This document shows positions 42,065 through 50,421 of a stretch of DNA of 64,000 bases, in pieces. Source of the stretch: Lachnospiraceae bacterium MA2020. GTDB lineage: Bacteria; Bacillota; Clostridia; Lachnospirales; Lachnospiraceae. A program made the position numbers and the translations under genes. The stretch is from contig JQKK01000012.1 of the NCBI GenBank assembly GCA_000746015.1, forward strand, positions 89,384-153,383. The letters are read 5' to 3'. How positions within the stretch are numbered: the stretch's first letter is position 1; every line of letters starts with the position of its first letter. Below the pieces are notes generated by a model. The model searched no databases. It saw only the letters and a list, made by a program, of their open reading frames with translations, and had not been told where the DNA came from.

Positions 42065-44215
42065 ATGGATCTTTTGGAATTGGAAATAGATGATGAAGAT
42101 ATTCAGATCGATAAAGTGGACGAACCATATGAAAATCAGGCTGATTTTCTTCATGACATAGCTGCGGAATTAGACCACAGACTTTATCTATATTATAAAT
42201 ATCACCAGTGGGTAGGTCCGAAAAATGATATGAAAAACATGCTCGGTCTCGTCATTACAAGACAGGAGTTTGAGCATAATCTTTCAAAAGCCTCGGAGGA
42301 AAGGCTTGTTGATAAATGTGACAGCGATGAAAGATCTGAGCTTAAGATGCTGCGAGATGTGATAGATAACCGTATGAGTCTTACGAATCCTGAAAAATTT
42401 CCGGCTCTAAAGCTTGTGAAAAGATTTTCACTTGACTATCAGGAGAGATGCGTAGTTTTTTTGAGTTTCCTTTCTGAAAGCTCTGATAAATATAAGAAGA
42501 TAATCGCGTATCTGCAGGATGACGTTTCAAAGGGAACTCCGGGGATAGCACTTGTATCTGCGTTATTTGCAGATGAAAAAGATATACCGGAGCTGAGAAG
42601 AAAATTTATAAACCGTTCTCCTTTCCTGTCTCTCTTCAACGAAGAGAAAAGTGCAAAAGGACTTCTTGGGTTAAAAAAAGAAGTGCTTGCTTTTCTTAAC
42701 GGCAGTGAAGAATTGAGGTCAGGATTTAAACTGATCAAGCCTGTAGAAGAGAAAAAGCTTTTAATAAGGGAAGAAGTGGGAAAGCGAATAGACGCTGTAT
42801 TTGATGTTAAGGACAGCGCTGTGCTCCTTTCGGGACGCGAAGGAATAGGTAGGACTTATCAGGCAGAGCGAGCTGCTTATGAGCATGGAATAAACTGCTT
42901 AATAGTGGATCTTTCTTATAGTTCTTCTTCAAAAAAGCCCGGAATGCTTGAAGAGGCGGATATGCTGAGCCGTCTTTTTAATGCAGTATTGGTTGTCAAA
43001 GGCGCGGAGGAAGAGGAAGACGGAGAAAAAGTGGCTCCGGCAAAAGAGCTTGCTGAGAAACTAGAGGAATTAAAGCCTTACCGCTCTCCGCTTTTTATAA
43101 TCAGCGAAAAAATACTTCACATTCATCCTGTACTGTCTGCAATATCTATCGAGATGGAAGATACCAGTACAGACGAGAGGATCATTTTATTTAATCATTA
43201 CATAGAAGGTACAGAGCTTGCCGATGACGTATCAATAGAAGAAACCGCGGTCAAGTTTCAATTTACGCCTTTCCAGATAAGAGAGGCATGCCGCAGATTA
43301 AAGGGTATTTACAATATAGACCAAAGCCCCATTGATGCAGAAACAGTCAGTCGATGCTGCTATGGTGAAGTAGTCACTAAGCTGGAACGACTTGCAAGGA
43401 AAGTCAGGGGCAGATATACATGGGAAGACATCGTAATTCCCAATGAAATAAAGAGGCTTGTCAGACAGGCGATAGCACATGTTAAATTTCATCACAAGGT
43501 ATACAGTGAATGGGGATTTGACAAAAAGCTTACTTATGGCACAGGTGTTTCGATACTTTTTGCAGGAGTACCCGGAACAGGTAAGACCATGTGCGCCCAG
43601 ATAATAGCTCATGACCTGAAAATGGATATTTTTAAGGTCAATCTATCGCAGATCGTGAGTAAATACATAGGTGAGACAGAGAAAAATCTGCAGGAGATCT
43701 TTGCAGAGGCAAAAAATTCGAATTGTATCTTGTTTTTTGATGAATGTGATTCACTTTTTGGAAAAAGAACAAATGAGGTAAAGGACGCAAATGATAAAAA
43801 TGCTAATGTAGAGTCTGCGTATCTTTTGCAGCAGATAGAAGAATATGACGGAGTATGCATTCTTGCAACAAATCTATTGCAGAATATAGATGAGGCTTTC
43901 ATGAGAAGGATAACTTTTATAGTTCACTTTCCTTTCCCTGAGGCTGATGCAAGAGAAGAGATTTATCATCGCACATTTCCAAAGGGTATGCCTCTTTCTG
44001 AGGATATTGACTGGAAATTTATTGCGAAAACCTTTGAAATATCCGGCGGTTATATAAAGAATATCGTATTATCGGCATCTTTCCTTGCCGCAGAAGAAGG
44101 TACGATAGTTTCAATGAAACACATGATAAATGCCGCAGTAGACGAAATGAAAAAGAATGGCATGGTTGTAGTCCGGGAATTGCTGGCAGAGTATGCCGAC
44201 TTGCTGGAAAGCTGA
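42065..44215 (+). CDS. AAA+ ATPase of the eCIS (Pvc15-type)
   Basis: A 716-residue protein. The N-terminal domain (FLHDIAAELDHRLYLYYKYHQW) is helical; a first P-loop-like site (LLSGREGIGRTYQAE, about residue 256) lacks the GKT and is probably dead; the C-terminal AAA+ module (about 455-700) has Walker A AGVPGTGKTMCAQ, pore-loop region VSKYIGETEKNL, Walker B CILFFDECDSLFGKR and sensor-1 ILATNLLQNIDEAFMRR. Every PVC/Afp-like locus carries such an ATPase, suggested to help load cargo or assemble the particle. It is the strongest single marker that this locus is eCIS-type rather than a prophage tail. Confidence 0.93.
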   Translation: MDLLELEIDDEDIQIDKVDEPYENQADFLHDIAAELDHRLYLYYKYHQWVGPKNDMKNMLGLVITRQEFEHNLSKASEERLVDKCDSDERSELKMLRDVIDNRMSLTNPEKFPALKLVKRFSLDYQERCVVFLSFLSESSDKYKKIIAYLQDDVSKGTPGIALVSALFADEKDIPELRRKFINRSPFLSLFNEEKSAKGLLGLKKEVLAFLNGSEELRSGFKLIKPVEEKKLLIREEVGKRIDAVFDVKDSAVLLSGREGIGRTYQAERAAYEHGINCLIVDLSYSSSSKKPGMLEEADMLSRLFNAVLVVKGAEEEEDGEKVAPAKELAEKLEELKPYRSPLFIISEKILHIHPVLSAISIEMEDTSTDERIILFNHYIEGTELADDVSIEETAVKFQFTPFQIREACRRLKGIYNIDQSPIDAETVSRCCYGEVVTKLERLARKVRGRYTWEDIVIPNEIKRLVRQAIAHVKFHHKVYSEWGFDKKLTYGTGVSILFAGVPGTGKTMCAQIIAHDLKMDIFKVNLSQIVSKYIGETEKNLQEIFAEAKNSNCILFFDECDSLFGKRTNEVKDANDKNANVESAYLLQQIEEYDGVCILATNLLQNIDEAFMRRITFIVHFPFPEADAREEIYHRTFPKGMPLSEDIDWKFIAKTFEISGGYIKNIVLSASFLAAEEGTIVSMKHMINAAVDEMKKNGMVVVRELLAEYADLLES

Positions 44216-44224
44216 GAGGTATTT

Positions 44225-45064
44225 ATGGGGGACAAACTTCATCTGGTAAGAGTAAGAGAAGGACTGGAAAATTATTACTCTTATATTCCACCTAACTTAA
44301 TATATCTCCTTACAGACAGGACAAATATTGCAGTGTCGGCTGTCTGGCAGGGCATCATATGTGGAACCGCAGTGGCTGAACGTTTTGAGGATGTTATAGA
44401 GCTACGGAGTATTTTTGTTGACCCCGGATTCAGAAATATAGGTCTCGGAGAATATATCTTAAAGGGACTTATGAATACAGCAAGAGACGAAGGAGTCATC
44501 GGCGTAACAGCGCATTATTCGGAAAAGTCATTTCCAAAGCATAGAAGCATTTTGCAGAGAGCCGGGATGAGCAAGGCAGAGCCTTCAGCGGGCGGCTATA
44601 TGATATCACTTGGGGATATTCCTCCGATAGAAAAAATAAAAATCCCCTTTGACAGCTGCTCATTTGCAGACGTTCCTCAGGATTTAATGGAGAACTACAG
44701 GCAGATGTGCTCAAAGGGAGAGCTGCCGGAGTATGTAAACGTACTTAAATATAGAAATCCCTTGAAAGATCTTTCTTTTCTTGTATCTGAAGGAAAGAAG
44801 ATCGCAGGGGTACTGATCGCAGAAAAGACTGCGACGGGACTTAGGCTTGCAGGGCTTTACTCTCCGAAAGAATATCAGGGAAGAGGACCGTCGATCTTAT
44901 TGCTTAATCTGGCGCTGACTGAGGCCCAGAAACAATATCCAAAAGAAACAGTAGTCACAATAGACGCTATCTCAAAGGGAGCGATAAAGCTCTGTGAGAA
45001 GCTTCTTCCGAGGAAATCATTGATATTTAAGGGAACGGAGTTCTTTTGTTACCTTAAATTATAG
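44225..45064 (+). CDS. Tandem GNAT acetyltransferase
   Basis: A 279-residue protein with two GNAT-like halves. The first (about 1-140) has IELRSIFVDPGFRNIGLGEYILKGLM with the acetyl-CoA-binding R/Q-x-x-G-x-G/A motif; the second (about 150-279) has LAGLYSPKEYQGRGPSILLLNLAL. It transfers acetyl groups to an unknown substrate. It starts nine bases after the ATPase gene and precedes the charged protein gene, so it belongs to the operon. It may modify a particle subunit or cargo; this is not shown. Confidence 0.75.
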   Translation: MGDKLHLVRVREGLENYYSYIPPNLIYLLTDRTNIAVSAVWQGIICGTAVAERFEDVIELRSIFVDPGFRNIGLGEYILKGLMNTARDEGVIGVTAHYSEKSFPKHRSILQRAGMSKAEPSAGGYMISLGDIPPIEKIKIPFDSCSFADVPQDLMENYRQMCSKGELPEYVNVLKYRNPLKDLSFLVSEGKKIAGVLIAEKTATGLRLAGLYSPKEYQGRGPSILLLNLALTEAQKQYPKETVVTIDAISKGAIKLCEKLLPRKSLIFKGTEFFCYLKL

Positions 45065-45088
45065 AGATGATAATATGGAGATAAATAT

Positions 45089-47467
45089 ATGCCTACAGAC
45101 GAAGAAAAAATTAAAAAAAAGCCGGAAGGCGAAGCCAAAGATTTAATAGAAGGAATGCAGGAAGCCGGTGGTGGTAAGCTGGAAGAGGGCAATACTCAGA
45201 CTGAGAGTGTGCCGAATTCAGCAAATAATGTAGAAGAAAATGCGGATTCAGTACCGGAAAAGTTAGAAGTTGAATCTGATAGCCAGAAACAGAATGAAGA
45301 ACCGGTTTCAAACGATACCCAGACGCAGAACGAAGAAACAACTACGACTGATACGCAGACTGAAGCACAAAAGTCTGATGCTGGAACCCAGACTGAAGCA
45401 CCAAAAGAAGATGGTGGTGCTCAGACCGAAGAAGCGCCAAAAGAAGGGGGAGAGCCCGAGAAGACATCTGAGTCGGAGGTAAATGACAAGGCTCAGGAAT
45501 TAAAGAAAGAAATGGAAGGGAATATGGCGGAAAGTGCAGGTGAGGCAAGCAGCGGAGATAAAGATGCAAAGCCTGCAAGCGATAAAAAAGCGAGTCCTCT
45601 AATTCAGGTGTTTTCAAATAAATTCAGCTTCGAAGGTCTGTCAAAACTCTTCGGTGGTTTCGGCGGAGGAGGAAACTCTGACTCTGAAAAGAAGGGAGAA
45701 GCCGGAGAAAAGGCGGAAGATGCTGCTGAAAAGAAAGAAGACGGAGAAAAGAAGGAAGAAGCTGAGAAGGCAGCAGAGGAACAGGAGAAACCTAAAGAAG
45801 AAAAAGGATTCTTTGGAAAGATACTTGATAAGGCTATTGAAGGTGGTAAGAAACTTGGAGGCATTCTTCTTGAAAAGGCAAAGGAAAGATATACCGGCGA
45901 AAAGGGAATGGAAAACCTTAAGGGGGATGCCAAGATGATAGGCGGTGCTGCAAAGACTGTTGGCAAGGCAATCGCTAAAGGAGCCAAGAAAGTCGGCAGT
46001 GGAATCTGGAAGGGCATGAAGGCTATTGGCAAGGGTATAAAGAAACTGTATAGAAAGGCAAGATACGGCAGCGAGCAGGCTGACATAATGGAGATTGAAG
46101 ACGAAGAAAAGGCAGTTCAGGAAGAAAAGGCTAAAAAGGCTAAAAAGAATGCAAGCGGCCACAGATTAAATAACCTGAGAAAAGGCGGACTTAAAAAGAG
46201 AAGAGAAAGGGCAAAGAGGAAAAAGGAAAATGAAAACAGAAGTGATGATTATGGTGATTCCCTGAATTCTCTTTTTGAATCTGATGAGGCTGAAAATCCT
46301 GAAGGAGAGGTCGAAGACGAAGGTAAGGCAAAGGATGATTTTGAATTAGACGCGGGAGGGAAAAAACTTGATAAAGTCGATGTAGCACCTTTCCGTGACG
46401 ATACCGGGGTTGCGAAAAAAGGGGATAAAGCCCGGAAAGCTATAAAGTTAAAACGTAATCTTGGTAACTGGGCTCCGCACAAAGAAGAGGTTGAAAAATT
46501 AAAGGAGTCGTTTGGTTTTGAAGTTATAGATAAACCGGAGAATGAAGACAAGAAAAAAGAGGCTGCCCCCGGTAATGCTAATCGTAAGGCTGTTAAAAAA
46601 AAAATAAATGAAGCCCCGGAAGCTAAAGCTCCGGAAGTCAAAGCTCAGGAAGTAGAGGTGCCCAAAGAGAATAAGGCGAAAAATGAGGGAAAAGTGGGCC
46701 CAAAGCCTATGCGGATGAAAGAAGTGTTTGATGAGCTTGAGAAAAAAGCGAATGAGAGAAAAAAACAGGAGGTAAAAGCACCGGAACAGAAAGTAGAGGC
46801 CCCGGAGGTAAAAGCTCCAGCTAATGTACCTGAAGACCAGGATGCTGGAGAAAAAATTGGCGGACCTGAATATCAGAAGAATATGGCTGATTTTGCCAAG
46901 AAAAACAAGAAAAAGAATAATGCCGGACCGGTAAAAAAGGATAATGTTCAGAAGGAAGTTCCAAAAGAAAAACCTGACTGGGCTAAAAAACATATTGCGA
47001 ATGTGAAAAAAATAGCTAATGAGGCTTGGCAAAAAAATCAACTTCAAAAGAAAGGACAGAAGCGTATACCAAAAGGCAACGCAAAAGCAAAACCAAAAGT
47101 AAAACAACCAGAGGCAAAACAGCAGGCTAAGGAAAAGATAAGAGATTATTTGAAGGATCTTGAACAGCGACAGGAGAATTTTGATAATAGGAGAAAGAAG
47201 AGAGCTGAGAAAAACAAAGTACCAAAAGTAAATCCACGAGTAAAACCACAAGAAGAACCAAAAGAAGAACCAAAAGAAGAAAAACCTGTTGATAATGAAG
47301 AAATAAAAAAACTGGGAAATGAAATTGAACCTGAAAAACAGCTCATTGGGCAATATAATAACTTCTTTATGCAACGAGATGATGAGAATCAAAACGGCGA
47401 GGGTATTAATGAAGAACTAGAAATACTTCAAGCACAACTCAACGACGAACAAAAGAGAAAGAAGTAA
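45089..47467 (+). CDS. Highly charged low-complexity protein with a cationic Gly/Lys helix region
   Basis: Unrecognised 792-residue protein. An acidic N-terminus with TQTE/TQTQ-like motifs (about residues 32-125) is followed by a Lys/Glu stretch (about 200-240), a cationic Gly/Ala/Lys segment with amphipathic periodicity (about 240-330; for example ILDKAIEGGKKLGGILLEKA and KGAKKVGSGIWKGMKAIGKG), then long Lys/Glu/Ala/Pro-rich spacers (for example repeated VKAPE / EVKAPE), and an NEELEILQAQL end. The proportion of disorder is high; no membrane helix or signal peptide. It is the best cargo candidate by character, but an assembly scaffold is possible. The reverse strand carries open frames that are shadows. 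Confidence 0.6.
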   Translation: MPTDEEKIKKKPEGEAKDLIEGMQEAGGGKLEEGNTQTESVPNSANNVEENADSVPEKLEVESDSQKQNEEPVSNDTQTQNEETTTTDTQTEAQKSDAGTQTEAPKEDGGAQTEEAPKEGGEPEKTSESEVNDKAQELKKEMEGNMAESAGEASSGDKDAKPASDKKASPLIQVFSNKFSFEGLSKLFGGFGGGGNSDSEKKGEAGEKAEDAAEKKEDGEKKEEAEKAAEEQEKPKEEKGFFGKILDKAIEGGKKLGGILLEKAKERYTGEKGMENLKGDAKMIGGAAKTVGKAIAKGAKKVGSGIWKGMKAIGKGIKKLYRKARYGSEQADIMEIEDEEKAVQEEKAKKAKKNASGHRLNNLRKGGLKKRRERAKRKKENENRSDDYGDSLNSLFESDEAENPEGEVEDEGKAKDDFELDAGGKKLDKVDVAPFRDDTGVAKKGDKARKAIKLKRNLGNWAPHKEEVEKLKESFGFEVIDKPENEDKKKEAAPGNANRKAVKKKINEAPEAKAPEVKAQEVEVPKENKAKNEGKVGPKPMRMKEVFDELEKKANERKKQEVKAPEQKVEAPEVKAPANVPEDQDAGEKIGGPEYQKNMADFAKKNKKKNNAGPVKKDNVQKEVPKEKPDWAKKHIANVKKIANEAWQKNQLQKKGQKRIPKGNAKAKPKVKQPEAKQQAKEKIRDYLKDLEQRQENFDNRRKKRAEKNKVPKVNPRVKPQEEPKEEPKEEKPVDNEEIKKLGNEIEPEKQLIGQYNNFFMQRDDENQNGEGINEELEILQAQLNDEQKRKK

Positions 47468-47497
47468 AAATCTATTATAACAGAGGAGACGGTGAAA

Positions 47498-49432
47498 ATG
47501 AAAAAGAAACAAAAAACAAGAAAGGGAATGCTTAATTTAAAACTGTTTCTCATTTTTGCCGTCTTTACGGTGCTCATCAGTTCGTTTTTCGGTGGACTTT
47601 CAATTCTTATTTATTCAGTTGGTTTATCGGGAGAATATGATAAAAATGTGCAGCAGGCAATTGACTATATTAACTACATTATGGTTAATGAGCATCTGGA
47701 TTCCTTAAGACATCCAGAGAAGGTTACAAAAAAAGAGAAGGAAGAAATCCTTGAGGATCTGGATGCAATTCTCTATACGGTTAGCGGAAATGCTGCTGCT
47801 ATATATGGACTTGACAGTGTCGGAAAGCCTGCTATCATTGCAGAGCTGAGCTATGAAGATGTGGAAGATGATTTTAAATTTTCCAATTATGACGGATATG
47901 ACCATACATTGATTTTTGAAGAACAAGAGGACGGAACTACGGATCTGATAGTAGAGTGCAGGAGTATTGGTGAGATCAAATATGAGGAAGAGCTGCTTGG
48001 GTATGCATTTGTTTCTAATAAAGAGCATACTATCGAAAATTTTTTCGGTGTTTTTATAGTGGCAACAATACTGATAGGTTTTGTGGTTGCATTTTTTTCA
48101 CTGATGTTCTCAATGATAGCCAGCGCAATGATCATCAAACCAATAGACAAACTGATAACTCAGGTAGTCAGGTTTGGAACTGATGGTTCGGCAGAGATTT
48201 TTAAAAGCCGCATCAGGACAGGTGATGAAATACAGACTCTGCAGGAAGCTTTTTCTGATATGGCAAAAAGGCTTCGTGAGGCGACAATTCAGAAGATAAG
48301 GGAGGCAACTGATAAAGAAAGAGAGCTGACGCAGTACAAAGATTACAGACAAATGAAGGAAAGGATGACATGCGAAAACTTTGATATTCCTCCTGAGTAT
48401 TTTGTTAAAATGTACAGCATGGATCTCATTACTTCAAAGCTGGAAGTCAACTGCTGCAATTATCTATTGAGAAAAGACGGAAAAGTTGCTTTTGTAATGG
48501 CCTCGATGGATGAGAGTGGAATAATGCCTACTATGGGCATGGCTATTGCAATGGTGATCATCAGAAGTTATATACTTTCAGATATGGATCTGGAGACTTG
48601 TGTATCTGAGATCAACCGTCAGCTATTCATTAATATGTCAGAAAATAAGTATGTAAGTGTATATTTCGGAATGATAGATCCTTCTGTAAACATGCTCTAC
48701 ACTATCAACTGCGGCGGAGCCCCGGCAATTATTTCAGACAAAAAACGTAATCTGTCTATGCTCACAGGCAGAATATATGAGCCGCTCGGGCTTTCAGAAA
48801 ATGTTAGCTACAGGGCTGAAAGCAGGAAGATAACTGAAGGAGATACCATTTATATAAATAATGGAACGCTGGATCTAAGTAAAAATACCGAGGGCGAGAA
48901 GTATGGTATAGAAAGAGTAAAAGCTATTTTAGAGAATATCCACTATAAAAACGAGAATATAGGAGAACTTCTTGAAATAGTAGAAAGGGATATTGTCAGG
49001 TTCTTAAAGGGATCAAAGCTTGAAAGCGAGGTCCTCATACTTGCGGTATCGTACCTGAAACCTGAGAAGAAACGTGCAGAGAAAAGTTTACGCCCGAATA
49101 TGAACAATTTGAGTGTCCTTCAGGATTTCATCAGACTTCAGCTTATGCAGAATGAGATCAATCCAAAGGTAAATGCTCTTATGAGGGTCATTACAGAAGA
49201 GCTTTTCCATATCTACTGTATCAACACTTATGGAGATGAGATAAATACAATAATTGACATTGATAGTATGAAATATATGAAGTTGGAAATGTCCTCAAGG
49301 GCAAAAGGCGGTAAGGATGCATTTGATGAGGAGAAAGAAGAGTCGATTTCATTCATTAAGCGCAATACCGATAAATTTGAGGTCATTGAAGATGGAGAAA
49401 AGACGACAGTTTTGCTGGAAAAGCAGCTGTAA
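47498..49432 (+). CDS. Membrane HAMP-SpoIIE/PP2C-like protein, catalytic residues degenerate
   Basis: ATG 47498 fits GAGGAG at 47483-47488 better than GTG 47492. The 644-residue protein has two membrane helices (about 17-40 and 182-210) enclosing an extracytoplasmic loop, a HAMP-like linker (about 210-260), and a SpoIIE/PP2C fold (about 295-530) with the expected order (VAFVMASMDESGIMPTMGMA, NMLYTINCGGAPAII, YGIERVKAIL). The metal-binding IxDVSGHG and TDGV positions read MASMDESG and INNGTLD, so phosphatase activity is doubtful. The C-terminal 110 residues resemble an HATPase (anti-sigma-type) fold. It may be a signal receiver for the eCIS cluster. Confidence 0.75.
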   Translation: MKKKQKTRKGMLNLKLFLIFAVFTVLISSFFGGLSILIYSVGLSGEYDKNVQQAIDYINYIMVNEHLDSLRHPEKVTKKEKEEILEDLDAILYTVSGNAAAIYGLDSVGKPAIIAELSYEDVEDDFKFSNYDGYDHTLIFEEQEDGTTDLIVECRSIGEIKYEEELLGYAFVSNKEHTIENFFGVFIVATILIGFVVAFFSLMFSMIASAMIIKPIDKLITQVVRFGTDGSAEIFKSRIRTGDEIQTLQEAFSDMAKRLREATIQKIREATDKERELTQYKDYRQMKERMTCENFDIPPEYFVKMYSMDLITSKLEVNCCNYLLRKDGKVAFVMASMDESGIMPTMGMAIAMVIIRSYILSDMDLETCVSEINRQLFINMSENKYVSVYFGMIDPSVNMLYTINCGGAPAIISDKKRNLSMLTGRIYEPLGLSENVSYRAESRKITEGDTIYINNGTLDLSKNTEGEKYGIERVKAILENIHYKNENIGELLEIVERDIVRFLKGSKLESEVLILAVSYLKPEKKRAEKSLRPNMNNLSVLQDFIRLQLMQNEINPKVNALMRVITEELFHIYCINTYGDEINTIIDIDSMKYMKLEMSSRAKGGKDAFDEEKEESISFIKRNTDKFEVIEDGEKTTVLLEKQL

Positions 49433-49456
49433 GAGTGATTTGAAAGGAGATTTACC

Positions 49457-49939
49457 ATGAAGAAAAATTTTAGAGAGGAATTACTTAAAAGCATTCAGAA
49501 GACAATGAATGAGGGAGCTTATGAAACTGAGTACATCGATGATGAAGACGGGCAGAGCCTTATGATCCTGGTCGATGAGCTTGGTGAAGATGAGCTTGGT
49601 CAGGTTCAGATAGAGCTTTCTTTCGAGGACAATAATGAGGGTGCTGAGGAAGTCAATTACATGGACTGCCTTACGATCTTCGGTACATATGATTTTTCGA
49701 TTGATGTTGACAGGATCAATGAACTATATGATGAGATCAATAAGATAAATTTGACTACAGTGCTTGGATCTTACCAGATATTTAAAGAAGAGGAGGAGCT
49801 TTTCTATAAGTATTCTTTATTCCTTTCCGGTGATGATGGAGCCAAGCTGGCAGATGATATCGAGGTAGTACTTAACTGGATATTCAATATGCTTGACATG
49901 ACTTATGACACTATGGAAGATATTGTAGCGGGTGAGTAA
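49457..49939 (+). CDS. YbjN-like acidic protein closing the eCIS operon
   Basis: A 160-residue acidic protein with strands near 38-75 and a C-terminal region (INELYDEINKINLTTVLGSYQIF ... YSLFLSGDDGAKLADDI) that has the YbjN/type III chaperone-like layout. Unknown function; resembles in style the product at 15528-15959, though they are not obviously close in sequence. It follows the PP2C-like gene with a strong GAAAGGAG site, and the structured element follows its stop. Confidence 0.5.
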   Translation: MKKNFREELLKSIQKTMNEGAYETEYIDDEDGQSLMILVDELGEDELGQVQIELSFEDNNEGAEEVNYMDCLTIFGTYDFSIDVDRINELYDEINKINLTTVLGSYQIFKEEEELFYKYSLFLSGDDGAKLADDIEVVLNWIFNMLDMTYDTMEDIVAGE

Positions 49940-49941
49940 CA

Positions 49942-50075
49942 GTTCACAGGCAAACTGCGCACTAGCTGCGCAGTTATGCCCCAGTAAATTATGCAGGGCA
50001 TTGAGTTTTGCCCATTGCCGAAGGCAATCTGCATTGGCAAAACTCGTTACTGGAGCGAGCTGTAAGTGAGTGAAC
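49942..50075. repeat. Structured intergenic element, copy 1
   Basis: Nested stems: outer GTTCAC (49942-49947)/GTGAAC (50070-50075); AACTGCGCA (49953-49961)/TGCGCAGTT (49967-49975); CCAGTAA (49981-49987)/TTACTGG (50047-50053); GAGTTTTGCC (50003-50012)/GGCAAAACTC (50036-50045) with an inner TTGCC-GAA-GGCAA tip (50015-50027). It has the same topology as 56855-56981. It may double as terminator of the eCIS operon. The remaining sequence up to 50190 shows no gene. Confidence 0.75.
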
Positions 50076-50190
50076 AGTAACGCGGGTAAAGAGCAGGAGT
50101 GAGGCTGACAGGCTGGCCGTTTGCAAAAGAACCTAAAATTTGATATTATTAAAACAAAAAATTGCCTATGGGCATATGGAGGTAAATGAA

Positions 50191-50409
50191 ATGAGAGACA
50201 GCAGAGATACAAGAGATCCTATTGTTCTGATTCTTACCATCATTGGTGCTGTGGCAGCCGTAGCTGCAATAGCTTATGCTGTATATAGCTACTTCACACC
50301 AAATTATCTTGATGATTATGATGACGATTATGACGACAGATTTGATGATGACTTCTTTGATGATGAAGAAGATGAAGTTGAGGTCAAGTCAGAAGAGAAA
50401 AAGGATTGA
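50191..50409 (+). CDS. Small membrane protein with acidic tail
   Basis: A 72-residue protein starting at ATG 50191, seven bases after GGAGGT (50178-50183). A short polar start, one membrane helix (about 10-34, IVLILTIIGAVAAVAAIAYAV), and a C-terminus made almost wholly of Asp and Glu with Tyr/Phe. I do not recognise a function; small proteins of this style are common in Lachnospiraceae. It precedes the methyltransferase gene by 12 bases and so probably shares its transcript. Confidence 0.65.
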   Translation: MRDSRDTRDPIVLILTIIGAVAAVAAIAYAVYSYFTPNYLDDYDDDYDDRFDDDFFDDEEDEVEVKSEEKKD

Positions 50410-50421
50410 TAAGATTATTAT

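Noticed and set aside
45342..47392. Long minus-strand reading frames opposite the charged gene
   Set aside because: They arise from biased codon use in Lys/Glu-rich sequence, with no ribosome sites or recognisable proteins.
14239..49939. Prophage or R-type tailocin
   Set aside because: No capsid, portal, terminase, holin or endolysin; the AAA+ ATPase, DUF4255 and PAAR-like genes are eCIS markers.
14239..49939. Type VI secretion system
   Set aside because: No TssJ/L/M membrane complex and no ClpV; tube proteins are gp19-like, and the organism appears to be Gram-positive.
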